In this document: positions 1-7,523 of the stretch, in pieces
Layout: every line of letters starts with the position of its first letter
How positions within the stretch are numbered: position 1 is the first letter of the stretch
From: Myxococcales bacterium
GTDB taxonomy: Bacteria; Myxococcota_A; Polyangia; Polyangiales; Polyangiaceae
NCBI GenBank assembly: GCA_021847645.1
Contig: JAJZQG010000071.1
Location: 1 to 35,176, forward strand
Direction: 5' to 3'
DNA: 35,176 nt
The notes under the pieces: generated by a model
What the model saw: only the letters and a program-made list of their open reading frames with translations
Databases searched by the model: none
Told to the model about the DNA's origin: nothing
Position numbers and translations under genes: made by a program

Positions 1-243
1 AACAGGCTCGACCGTGGCTTTGCGCATTCGGTAGACGTTCTTGCCTTCAGGCGTCGACAGCTTGTTGCGCATCTGCTGCGCCGCTGATACGGCTGGGTTT
101 GCGGGCGAGGGCTGCGATTGAGCTTGCCCGTGTTTCTGTCGCTCCGGCGGCACCTACAGGTCGATGCCGCCCAGGGGCTCGTCGTGGATGGCCTCCGCGC
201 TGGAGTAGCCTGCATCAGCCGAGGCTTTCTCCGGCGTCTCGAC
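1..243 (-). pseudogene. IS1182-family transposase remnant (C-terminal part, in-frame stop)
   Basis: Read on the minus strand from about 243 down, the frame gives PEKASADAGYSS, close to the DDE-transposase block PEKVLADAGYxSEE. It continues to GGIDL, meets a TAG codon at 154-156, then carries on in the same frame with VPPERQKHGQ, QQMRNKLSTPEGKNVYRMRK and ATVEPV. That order (ADAGY, then PPERQKHG, then MRxKL.TPEG, then KATVEPV) is the C-terminal half of IS1182-type transposases. The TAG sits where the family usually has tyrosine (IDxYxPPER), so it is probably a TAC or TAT to TAG mutation. The N-terminal half is missing: upstream of 243 the frame loses all resemblance. The 3' end runs off the left edge of the window. 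It is most likely inactive. Confidence 0.8.
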
Positions 244-378
244 GCCCACGAACCCACGCCTCACGCCCCACCTTCCACCCGAACGCGCACGCGCACGCCG
301 ACCAACCATCTTGGCCGCCCTGACCACGCGCTCGTGCCCAGGCAGCAACCCATGCACACGCGCCCGGCGGGACGTGGG

Positions 379-407
379 CGTGCTCGTGCTCGTGCTCGTG
401 CTCGTGC
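379..407. repeat. CGTGCT hexanucleotide tandem repeat (4 copies plus a partial)
   Basis: Four exact copies of CGTGCT occupy 379-402, followed by a partial CGTGC. On the minus strand the frame would read as alternating His-Glu. The repeat lies in non-coding DNA and looks like a slippage-prone microsatellite. Confidence 0.85.
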
Positions 408-434
408 GCCTGGGAAGCGTTGGAAGTGAAGCGT

Positions 435-459
435 GGGGGGGTGGGACGTGGGGGTAGGG
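435..459 (+). other. Predicted G-quadruplex motif, intergenic
   Basis: Four G-runs (G7, G3, G5, G3) are separated by loops of 1, 4 and 2 nt on the plus strand. This fits the usual G3+N1-7 pattern. No gene is attached to it. Confidence 0.5.
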
Positions 460-645
460 CGTGAAAAGTGCGGAGCAAGCCGGCGCGAGGTGGGCGGGCA
501 CGCGTGCGCAGCGCGGGAAATGCGGGGAGCGCCGGCGGCCGTTCCCATCTTCCGCCGGGCCGAAACTGTTTTTCCGACAGGCTCCTAGAGCACCGATTCC
601 TTGGGGATTGAGCGCAACAAGCCAGAGTGGCACCTGCTTGGTCGC

Positions 646-660
646 CGGGCCGAAGGCCCG
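646..660. other. Perfect stem-loop downstream of the MFS gene
   Basis: CGGGCC-GAA-GGCCCG forms a 6-bp all-GC stem with a 3-nt loop, about 85 nt past the stop of the minus-strand MFS transporter. There is no T-run after it in either direction, so it is not a classical intrinsic terminator. It may still protect or end the operon transcript. Confidence 0.35.
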
Positions 661-743
661 ACCTATATGCTCGAGACGCCGGGCGTCCATCCGATTCGCG
701 GGATACTTCGCTTCGACCCAGGCCCGCCAACCCTTGACGGCTC

Positions 744-2015
744 TCAGATCCGTGCCCGGCCCGCCCGGGCCCGCAGGTGCAGCCACCCCATCGCCACCAT
801 GCCGGCGACCGATACCACCACGAACATCGTGAGAATCGGCAGCAGCCTGTGCTGGAATGCGCCGTACATCCAGCCGATCATCTGCTCCTCGAAGATCGGC
901 CCGATCGACCCCATGCCATTGATGATCCCGGCCGCCACCAGCGCGCCCCGCGCCGTGCCCACGTCGATCGCCCCCACGCCCGACAACAGCGCGTCCGGGC
1001 CGTACAGCATGAATCCGCAGAATCCCAGGCACACCGCGAAGCCCGTCACGCTGCCCGCGCCCCACACGTACATCGCGACGAACGACAGCGTCATTCCCGC
1101 GGTCATCAGCAGCGAGACCAGCGAGCGCCGCCCCTTCCACACCCGGTCCGACAGCACGCCCGACAGAATGACGCCCACGAAACCGCATGCGTCGAAGATC
1201 GTCGAAAGATATCCCGCCTTGCCCTTCTCGATGCCGAAGTTCTGGCTCAGCAGGAACGGCGTCCAGGACCAGAGTGCATAGCGAAGGAACTTGATGCAGA
1301 AGTAGATGGCGCCCATCATCGCAATCGACACCGCCACATCGCGAGACCAGCCCAGGCCCTTGGATTCGGCCTGCGCGGGCTTGTCCGACGACACGGGCTC
1401 GGGGTCGTCGCGAACGGGCTGGAGGCCCATTTTCTCGGGCGTGCCCGGGTGCACGACCAGCACGAAGGCCCAGACGGCGAGCAGCACGAGCGAAGCGCCG
1501 AAGAACGACCATCGCCAGCCCCAGACGCTCAGGAGCCACGCCGCGAAGGCGGTGGCGGCGATGGAGCCGAGCTGATAGCAGGTGGACCAGAGGCCCAGGA
1601 TGCTGCCGCGCGTCTCGCGGCGGAACCAGTGTCCGAGCGAGCCGATGCAGCCGGGCCAGCCGGTGCCCTGGGCCATGCCGTTGATGGCCATGAACAGCGC
1701 GACGGTCCAGAAGCCGTTGGACAGACCGAAGGCCGCATTGCACAGGAGCGAGAGCCCCATGCCCGTCAGCAGCAACACCTTGGGGCCGAGGCGCCGTCCG
1801 AGCCACGCGGAGGCGAACTGGCCAATCGCATAGCCCACCAGGAACACCGTGCCAATCTGGGCGAGGTCCATGCTCGACAACCCGAGGGCGTCACCGATTC
1901 CGCCCTTGGCCTTGGCGACGTACAGGGCCTTGCGGCAGAAGTAGTATCCGGCGTAGGCGAGCCAGGTCGACGCGAAAATCCGCGTCTGGCAGGCCTTCTT
2001 CGACGGCGTCGGCAT
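744..2015 (-). CDS. MFS transporter of the organophosphate:phosphate antiporter (GlpT/UhpT-like) family
   Basis: A protein of 423 residues with hydrophobic segments along its length, consistent with about 12 membrane spans in the inner membrane. Family marks include YAGYYFCRKALYVAK near the N-terminus, NGMAQGTGWPGCIGSLGHWF in the first half, and SDRVWKGRRS in the central loop, all typical of the OPA branch (GlpT, UhpT, SLC37-like). The substrate cannot be read from the sequence; a phosphorylated metabolite is the family expectation. The ATG at 2015 is chosen because it overlaps the upstream stop codon (TGATG, 1 nt shared), which implies translational coupling, and because residues before it have no family resemblance. 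It is the last gene of the TPM/Tim44/MFS operon. Confidence 0.9.
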   Translation of the reverse strand: MPTPSKKACQTRIFASTWLAYAGYYFCRKALYVAKAKGGIGDALGLSSMDLAQIGTVFLVGYAIGQFASAWLGRRLGPKVLLLTGMGLSLLCNAAFGLSNGFWTVALFMAINGMAQGTGWPGCIGSLGHWFRRETRGSILGLWSTCYQLGSIAATAFAAWLLSVWGWRWSFFGASLVLLAVWAFVLVVHPGTPEKMGLQPVRDDPEPVSSDKPAQAESKGLGWSRDVAVSIAMMGAIYFCIKFLRYALWSWTPFLLSQNFGIEKGKAGYLSTIFDACGFVGVILSGVLSDRVWKGRRSLVSLLMTAGMTLSFVAMYVWGAGSVTGFAVCLGFCGFMLYGPDALLSGVGAIDVGTARGALVAAGIINGMGSIGPIFEEQMIGWMYGAFQHRLLPILTMFVVVSVAGMVAMGWLHLRARAGRARI

Positions 2016-3652
2016 CAGCCCTCGTAGGACTCGTCCTGCTCGATGCGGCTGAGCACCCAGTCGAACTCTCCCGAGGTGACCTTGGCCTTGCAGTATTCGC
2101 AATAGCCGGCCATGTTGATCTGAAGCGGCGCCCCGCAGTTGGGGCACGCCTTGTCGGCACGGCTGGGGGCGTTTCGCGCGGTGCCTCGCACCAGGGTCCA
2201 GTACTCGCTGTAGGCCCGCTCGCGCGACGTGCTGCCGGACACGACCCGGTTGCCGTCGTCGCTTACGGTGTAGTCGAGCCCGGTGCCGTACAGGCGCACG
2301 GTGATGGCGTCGTAGAACTTGTCGGAGCCGAACTTGGCGAGCTCCAGAGCCGTGATGCGGGCGCGATCGGTGACGTTGCGAAGGCGCTGGGCCTTGTAGG
2401 TCTCAATCCAGTAGGCCTGGGTCTGGAAGAGGTGATCGCTGAGGAACGGCCGCATGCGGGCCAGGTCGCGCGAGCTCCAGGCGACCTGGAACTCGGAGAA
2501 GATGAGGCCGACCCTGGCCTGGAAGACCTCCCAGCGGAATTGCGGGTCCTTGCTCATCAGGGACTGGATTCCCTGGCGGGCGTTCGGGTCCACGATCGTC
2601 GGCAGGTCTGTCCCCCGCTCTTCGACGTCGCTGGTGAGCATGGGCCCGCGGTTCTCCCGCTGGACGAGCTCGATGCTCTGCACCATCCAGTCGAACGCTC
2701 CGGTGTTGACCTGCTGGCCGCAGTACGAGCAGCGCCCGGCGGTCACCACGTCGAGCGGGGCGCCGCAGCTCGGGCAGCCGATGACCTGGGCGCGGTCCGG
2801 CGTGCGGGAAAGCGCACCGTGAACGCGGGACAGGCGCCAGCGCTCGACCACGTAGAGCCCTTGCACGGTGTTGGTTTGCGGGGACCGCTCGGTGTAGTTG
2901 GCCTCGAATTCGACGGCCACCTGGACGTGGTAGTCCGATCGGGAGAGGCCGGAGACGGAGAGCACGCGCATGGCGCCAACGATGACGGTGGAGACCTCGG
3001 CAGCGGGCCGCTGGGCGAGCTGGGCACGGGCGTTGTCATCGAGATAGGCGGAGAGCTTGTCGAGCTTGCCCGCGCCGCGCGCCCGGTGCACCTCGGCGAA
3101 GAGCGAGTACAGGAAGTCCTCGAACAGCACGGTGGAGAAGTTGTCGTCGAACGAGCGAATGCCCTCCAGGGCGCGGCGGGGGCTGAGGCTGCGCTGCGCT
3201 CGCGAGGCGTAGGGATCCTGCATCTGCTCGATGGCGCCCCAGGCCTGCTGGCGCTGCGTGCCGGCCGAGGTCGACGCGCCACTCTCCCAATCGTTGTAGG
3301 AGGAGCGTTTCGCGCGGGCCACACCCATGCCGAAGATGACCACCAGGAAGATGATCAGCAGGGGAATGCCGATAACGGGGTGCTCGAAGCACAGCTGCAG
3401 CAGCAGGAAGAACAGCATGAAGAGTCCGTCGCCGCCTCCTCCGCCGCCTCCTCCGCTGTAGCCGCCGCCGCTCGAGCCTCCCGAGTAGCCGTGGCCACCG
3501 CCGGGACGCGCAAAGGCGTCGGCCGCCGCGACGAGCACCGCGGCGAGGGCCGCAGCGCCGAGCAGCCACGCAACGGGCGAGGCAAGGCCTTGCCGGACCC
3601 GCCGGAGCAGGGACCGAATCCGGAATGCTGCGAATCGAAGATGCGGCGTCAT
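2015..3652 (-). CDS. Membrane protein with two Tim44-like domains, each followed by a zinc ribbon
   Basis: A protein of 545 residues. Order: an N-terminal hydrophobic segment (about 25-47), a Gly/Ser/Tyr-rich stretch (50-74), a second hydrophobic stretch (about 77-112), then two repeats of a Tim44-like alpha/beta domain (about 165-290 and 370-495). Each repeat ends in a zinc ribbon: C293/C296/C308/C311 and C503/C506/C518/C521, both written CPxCGAPL...CxYC. Each ribbon is followed by a matching GxFDW segment, so the protein arose by internal duplication. Its function is unknown; related Tim44-like domains bind membranes or partner proteins. Its ATG overlaps the stop of the TPM gene by 4 nt (ATGA), and its stop overlaps the MFS start, so the three genes are translated from one message. 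Confidence 0.8.
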   Translation of the reverse strand: MTPHLRFAAFRIRSLLRRVRQGLASPVAWLLGAAALAAVLVAAADAFARPGGGHGYSGGSSGGGYSGGGGGGGGDGLFMLFFLLLQLCFEHPVIGIPLLIIFLVVIFGMGVARAKRSSYNDWESGASTSAGTQRQQAWGAIEQMQDPYASRAQRSLSPRRALEGIRSFDDNFSTVLFEDFLYSLFAEVHRARGAGKLDKLSAYLDDNARAQLAQRPAAEVSTVIVGAMRVLSVSGLSRSDYHVQVAVEFEANYTERSPQTNTVQGLYVVERWRLSRVHGALSRTPDRAQVIGCPSCGAPLDVVTAGRCSYCGQQVNTGAFDWMVQSIELVQRENRGPMLTSDVEERGTDLPTIVDPNARQGIQSLMSKDPQFRWEVFQARVGLIFSEFQVAWSSRDLARMRPFLSDHLFQTQAYWIETYKAQRLRNVTDRARITALELAKFGSDKFYDAITVRLYGTGLDYTVSDDGNRVVSGSTSRERAYSEYWTLVRGTARNAPSRADKACPNCGAPLQINMAGYCEYCKAKVTSGEFDWVLSRIEQDESYEG

Positions 3653-4278
3653 GACACGTCCGGCTCGTCGGGGAGTTCGTTGACGTCATCGTCCCTGTGG
3701 GGCATGGCGGCCCCGAGCACGGGACCGAGACTCTTGAGTGCGTCGATGAATCGTCCGAAGTCAGCGCCTCTTTGCACGGAGGCACGCAAGGCGTCCAGCG
3801 CGGAGGCCCAGCCGGGCCCGAGGGCGGCCGGATCGATGCCGATGTCCGTCACGACCTCCACCTGACGCTCGAGCATGGAGACGTAGACGAGCACGCCGTT
3901 GCGCCCGCTGGTGCGGGAGATTCCCTTCTCGTGGAATGCGGTACAGGCCGAGCGCCAGGCGGCCTGGCGCTTTTGCTTGCCGCGCACGAGCAAGCGCTTG
4001 ACTCCCCAATAGCTGGCGGAGCCGAAGGCGCCGGCGGCGAACGCGAGGAGGACCTCGACGGGCATCCAATCGATGGCAAAGGGAGCGGGATGGAACAGGA
4101 GCACCAGCAGAATGACGAAGGCCGTGGCGGCGCCGACGAGATAGTCGACGTGGCGGTAGGTGTCAGACTGGCGACGGACCGCCACGACGAGCTCGGCCGA
4201 GGTCTGGGCCTCGACATGCTCGATGGCGGACCGCACCGCGGATCGCGCTTGGGGTTGAAAGAACTCTCGTTCGGACAT
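3649..4278 (-). CDS. TPM-domain (TLP18.3/YgcG-like) membrane protein
   Basis: A protein of 209 residues. The first part (1-40, with HVEAQTSAELVVAVRRQSD) and the last part (about 110-195, with GRNGVLVYVSMLERQVEVVTD as the core) are the two halves of a TPM domain. Between them lie two hydrophobic helices (about 45-63 and 71-92), so the domain appears split by a membrane hairpin. TPM domains are linked to photosystem II repair in plants and to membrane-protein housekeeping in bacteria, where they are often encoded beside lemA; the biochemical role is not settled. The ATG at 4278 is preceded by AGGTAGGA at a suitable distance. First gene of the operon. Confidence 0.75.
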   Translation of the reverse strand: MSEREFFQPQARSAVRSAIEHVEAQTSAELVVAVRRQSDTYRHVDYLVGAATAFVILLVLLFHPAPFAIDWMPVEVLLAFAAGAFGSASYWGVKRLLVRGKQKRQAAWRSACTAFHEKGISRTSGRNGVLVYVSMLERQVEVVTDIGIDPAALGPGWASALDALRASVQRGADFGRFIDALKSLGPVLGAAMPHRDDDVNELPDEPDVS

Positions 4279-4311
4279 GGAATCCTACCTGGCGCCGCTG
4301 CGGGCAGGGGC

Positions 4312-4320
4312 AGCATAGCA
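4312..4320 (-). promoter_or_regulatory. Candidate -10 element of the TPM operon
   Basis: On the minus strand TGCTATGCT gives a TATGCT -10 box 34 nt upstream of the TPM start. It shares the [CT]GCTA[TG] core with five other gene leaders in this window. No good -35 box is visible. Confidence 0.35.
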
Positions 4321-4347
4321 TCCCGGACGCGGAGCGGGTCGGGTTCG

Positions 4348-4360
4348 TGCTAGCCTGCGA
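4348..4360 (+). promoter_or_regulatory. Candidate -10 element of the Cys-rich lipoprotein gene
   Basis: TGCTAGCCTGCGA lies 44 nt upstream of the ATG at 4405. It matches 12 of 13 bases of the element upstream of the beta-helix lipoprotein gene (minus strand, 26825-26837). No clear -35 box is seen. Confidence 0.4.
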
Positions 4361-4404
4361 CGCGGCGGTCATGCCCGAGCGCCGTGCCCGCCAAGAGAAC
4401 GACC

Positions 4405-5043
4405 ATGACGCGGACGAAGCAACTGGCAATCTTGTCGATGGCACTGGCGGGTGCGTGGCTGACCGCGTCGTGCGGCAGCTCGGACAGCGCGGGCTCCTCG
4501 GGGATTGGGGCAGGCGGCGCGGGGGGCGCGGGGGGCGCGGGGGGCGGGGGCGCGAGCATCGCGGACTTGTGCGCGAGCACGTGCGCCAAGATGGCCGCAC
4601 CGGGCTGCCCGGCGGAGACGACGGCACAGGACTGCACGCAGCAGTGCACGGCCGACATGACGAAGCTCACCGCCTCGTGCAGCGATGTGGTCGGCTCGTA
4701 CCTGACGTGCGCGAGCACCACAGGCACGTTCGCCTGTGACAGCAGCCAGCAGGCCGCGCTCAGCGGCTGCGCCGATGCGCAATCGGCGATGGAGCAGTGT
4801 AGGGTCTGCACGGCGGAGCCAAACGGCGATGCGTGCGACGACTGCATGAAGCAGAGCTGCTGCGCGCAGCTGGTGGACTACCAGACAGACCCGGACAAGG
4901 GCGCATACGATGCGTGCACCGCGGCATGCACGGACGACTCGTGCATGCACGCTTGCGCGACGGAGCATCCGAACGTGGTTGCGGCACAGGCGGCGATGGA
5001 CCAATGCATGCAATCGCGGTGCACGACTCCTTGCACGAACTGA
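4405..5043 (+). CDS. Cys-rich secreted lipoprotein with a Gly-rich linker
   Basis: A protein of 212 residues. A basic, hydrophobic signal peptide ends in LTASC, so Cys23 is the probable lipidated residue, although the -3 position is a less usual Thr. A Gly-rich linker (GGAGGAGGAGGGG) follows. The mature part then carries 22 cysteines, an even number consistent with disulfides, many spaced as CxxxC pairs. The last third (DDCMKQSCC...DACTAACTDDSC...CMQSRC) is a repeat style seen in secreted lipoproteins of large-genome Myxococcota. No function is recognised. The ATG at 4405 is preferred over the in-frame GTG at 4384 because AAGAGA lies six bases before it. The 3' end overlaps the next gene by 40 nt. 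Confidence 0.75.
   Translation: MTRTKQLAILSMALAGAWLTASCGSSDSAGSSGIGAGGAGGAGGAGGGGASIADLCASTCAKMAAPGCPAETTAQDCTQQCTADMTKLTASCSDVVGSYLTCASTTGTFACDSSQQAALSGCADAQSAMEQCRVCTAEPNGDACDDCMKQSCCAQLVDYQTDPDKGAYDACTAACTDDSCMHACATEHPNVVAAQAAMDQCMQSRCTTPCTN
4516..4550 (+). repeat. GGCGCGGGG 9-bp tandem repeat and G-quadruplex motif inside the lipoprotein gene
   Basis: Three exact 9-bp copies (4516-4542) encode the Gly-Gly-Ala linker. The coding strand then reads as four G-runs of 6, 6, 6 and 5 with loops CGC, CGC and C (4521-4550), a strong quadruplex pattern within the first third of the message. Confidence 0.8.
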
Positions 5044-7439
5044 CCCATCCCACGTCCCAGCGGCGGTCCGTCGAAGTGCTGGCGCCCGCCGGGGACGCCT
5101 CTGCGCTCGACGCGGCACTCGCGGCCGGCGCGGACGCGGTGTACTTCGGAGTCAACGGGTTCAACGCAAGGGCCAGGGCGCAGAACTTCGCGGTCGAGAG
5201 CCTGGGCGAGGTGATGGCGAGGCTGCACGCCGCCGGAGCCTCGGGCTACGTCACGGTCAACACGCTCGTGTTCGACCACGAGCGGCAAGCGGTGAGCGAC
5301 GTCCTTCGAGCGTGCGCCGATGCCGAGGTCGACGCGGTCATCGTGCAGGACCTGGGAGTCGCGCTCTGGGCGCGCGAAGTGGCGCCCGACCTGCCGTTGC
5401 ATGCGTCGACGCAGATGACCTGCACGGACTCGTCGGCGCTGGGCCTGGCGCAATCGCTGGGCATCTCGCGGGTGGTGCTGCCGCGCGAGCTGACGTTGGA
5501 CGAGATAGGGCGGATTCGGGCAGAAAGCAGCCTCGAGCTCGAGGTGTTCGTGCACGGCGCGCTTTGCGTGTCCTTCTCGGGCCAATGTCTGGCGAGCCTG
5601 GCGATGGGCGGCAGGAGTGCGAATCGCGGCATGTGCGCGCAACCTTGCCGGCTACCCTACACGGTGCTGGCGGACGGTCGTGCCCAACGCCACGGGTATG
5701 TGCTTTCGCCCTCGGACCTGGACGCTTCGGAGTGGATTCCGCGGCTGCTCGATGCGGGCGTGTGCGCCTTGAAGATCGAGGGACGGCTGAAGGGCGCGGC
5801 GTACGTGGGCGCCACGGTGCGCCTGGTGCGCGAGGTGGCCCGCGCGTGGGAGCGGGGAAAGCCCTCCGTGCCCGATCCGCTCGTGCGGGAGGCCTCCCTC
5901 CAGATGTTCTCGCGCGGTTCCGGTCCCGGCTTTCTGGGCGGCGTCGACCACCAGCGCCTGGTCGACCCGCGCACGTCCGATCACCGGGGTCTGCTGCTCG
6001 GCAAGGTGGAGTCGGTGCAGCGCATCGGTGGCAAGCCGCACGTGGTGCTCAGAACGCAGGCGAGCCTGTCGTGCGGAGACGGGATTCTGATCGAAGCCTC
6101 GGACGAGCAGGAAGAGCTTGGCGGGCGGGTGTGGGCGGTGCGAGCGGCCGGGCGCCCGGCCGATTCGGCGGACGCGGGAGCGGAGGTCGCGTTGTGGCTC
6201 GGTCCCGACAAGGTGCCCAGCGAGACATTGCGTGGCAGACGTCTATTCCGCACCAGTGCACCGCGGTTCGAATCCATGGTAGCGAAGTGGATCGGTCAGG
6301 GCCGTGAGCGCGAGGGGTTGCGTGTGAGCGTGCGCGGAAGCATGGGCGCGCCAGCGCAATTTTTGGCGACCACGGTGCGAGGCCGCTCGGCGCAGGTGCT
6401 GTCGAGCGTGCCGATTGCGACGGCCGAGCGACGGCCGCTCACGCGCGAGACGATAGCGGAGAAGCTCGGACGGCTGGGCGAGAGTCGCTACGACCTGCAG
6501 GAACTGCAGATCGAGCTGCCCGTGGATGCGATGCTTCCGCTGTCCTCGCTCAACGACGCGCGCCGCCGGCTCGTGGAGCAGCTGGATTCTTCGTGGGTGC
6601 CGCGACGCGCTCCGGGGTCGAGCGCGGGGATCGGGCTGGCGGCATTGACGCTGCCCGAACCTCCGCCCACGCAAGCGCTGGTCCTGTGCCGTCGCGAGCA
6701 CCACATCGAGGCTGCGCTCGAGGCGGGTGCGCGTTGCCTCATCTTGGACCTGCCCGATGCGCGCGCGATTCGCAGGGCGTGCGCGTCGCTTCGCATGCGG
6801 CGCGAAGACCGCGCGTTCCTCATCGTTCCCACGCTGCGCGTGCGAAAGCCCGGGGAGTCGGCCCTGGACCATGCCCTGCTCGATCTCGAGCCCGACGGCG
6901 TGCTCGTGCGATCGCTCGCGTCGTTGGCGGACCTGGCGAACGGGAAGACGCGTCGTCTGGGGATCGCGGATGCGTCGCTGAACGTGGCGAACTCGACCAC
7001 GGCGCGGGCGGTGCTCGGGGCGGGCGCGCGGGCGTTCACGCCGTCCTGGGATCTGGCGGCGGCCGCGCCGGCGAGCTGGTTCGAGCGTGACCTGATGCCG
7101 TTCGTGGAGTTCGTGGCCTACGGGCGGCGCCCGATGTTCCATACGCAGCATTGCCTGTACGGCGCCAACCTGACTGCGGCGCAGGATTGCCCGGCGTGCG
7201 ATCGGCCGTGCGAGCACGTGTCGCTGTGCTTGCGAGATCGGACGGGCAAGGACCACCCGGTGCACGTGGATCGCGCGGGGCGAAACACGGTATTCGAGGC
7301 TGGCCGGGGGGATCGCTTCGATGCCGCGAGGAAGCTTCGCGCGCAAGGCGTCCGAAGATTCCGCGCCGAGCTGCTGGACGAGACGCCGGCCGAAGTGCGC
7401 GAGATCGTGCGGATGCTGGTGAAGACCTCGCAGCTTTAG
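5004..7439 (+). CDS. U32-family protein with a C-terminal second domain, RlhA (YdcP)-like
   Basis: A protein of 811 residues. It begins with VEVLAPAGDASALDAAL and AVYFGVNGFNAR, the usual U32 N-terminal barrel, and carries the U32 signature as EVFVHGALCVSFSGQC. Cys188, Cys195, Cys211 and Cys215 are placed like the metal or Fe-S ligands of this family. After about residue 350 comes the DUF3656-type region, then a second barrel-like domain with a Cys cluster (CLYG...CPACDRPCEHVSLC). Among characterised members this architecture best matches RlhA, which hydroxylates a cytidine in 23S rRNA; 'peptidase' is a historical label. RlhA of E. coli is about 650 residues, so this one is longer. The start is uncertain: ATG 5004 overlaps the lipoprotein gene, and GTG 5019 or TTG 5031 are alternatives; none has a clear ribosome site. 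Confidence 0.85.
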   Translation: MHAIAVHDSLHELTHPTSQRRSVEVLAPAGDASALDAALAAGADAVYFGVNGFNARARAQNFAVESLGEVMARLHAAGASGYVTVNTLVFDHERQAVSDVLRACADAEVDAVIVQDLGVALWAREVAPDLPLHASTQMTCTDSSALGLAQSLGISRVVLPRELTLDEIGRIRAESSLELEVFVHGALCVSFSGQCLASLAMGGRSANRGMCAQPCRLPYTVLADGRAQRHGYVLSPSDLDASEWIPRLLDAGVCALKIEGRLKGAAYVGATVRLVREVARAWERGKPSVPDPLVREASLQMFSRGSGPGFLGGVDHQRLVDPRTSDHRGLLLGKVESVQRIGGKPHVVLRTQASLSCGDGILIEASDEQEELGGRVWAVRAAGRPADSADAGAEVALWLGPDKVPSETLRGRRLFRTSAPRFESMVAKWIGQGREREGLRVSVRGSMGAPAQFLATTVRGRSAQVLSSVPIATAERRPLTRETIAEKLGRLGESRYDLQELQIELPVDAMLPLSSLNDARRRLVEQLDSSWVPRRAPGSSAGIGLAALTLPEPPPTQALVLCRREHHIEAALEAGARCLILDLPDARAIRRACASLRMRREDRAFLIVPTLRVRKPGESALDHALLDLEPDGVLVRSLASLADLANGKTRRLGIADASLNVANSTTARAVLGAGARAFTPSWDLAAAAPASWFERDLMPFVEFVAYGRRPMFHTQHCLYGANLTAAQDCPACDRPCEHVSLCLRDRTGKDHPVHVDRAGRNTVFEAGRGDRFDAARKLRAQGVRRFRAELLDETPAEVREIVRMLVKTSQL

Positions 7440-7477
7440 CACGGCGCGCAGCTCGCGCGTGCGCGTTCGTCGCGCGA

Positions 7478-7506
7478 TTGCGCACAGCGTCCGGCCGCGC
7501 TAGATG
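7478..7506 (+). promoter_or_regulatory. Candidate promoter of srkA
   Basis: TTGCGC (7478-7483), a 17-nt spacer and TAGATG (7501-7506) lie just upstream of srkA. The -10 box is preceded by GC, as in the other candidate promoters here. The leader would be only about 12 nt but still includes the AGGAG site. Confidence 0.4.
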
Positions 7507-7523
7507 CCCGGCCAGGAGATCTC

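Larger units (their letters stand above)
244..743. other. Gene-free, low-complexity interval beside the IS remnant
   Basis: No credible gene is seen in these 500 nt; the open frames here are short, mutually overlapping and of skewed composition. It holds a CGTGCT tandem repeat (379-407), a G-rich run (435-459), an AAACTG-TTTTTC-CGACAG stretch near 564-580, and a perfect 6-bp stem-loop at 646-660. The minus-strand sequence CTAGGAGCCTGTCGG near 573-587 resembles the kind of terminus seen at the ends of insertion sequences. It could be the 5' end of the decayed IS, but the other end lies outside the window, so this cannot be tested here. Confidence 0.5.

Noticed and set aside
244..730. Overlapping small open frames in the low-complexity region, including a His-Glu repeat peptide with AHVPPG, similar to AHVPPS of the ZIP-permease
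   Set aside because: The resemblance rests on one 17-nt GC-rich match and a microsatellite. No other part of a transporter can be traced, so a decayed copy is not supported.
601..743. Possible protein-like translations between the MFS gene and the IS remnant (for example LEHIGRAFGPATKQVPLWL on the minus strand)
   Set aside because: No family is recognised, the frame merges with junk on both sides, and there is no start with a ribosome site.
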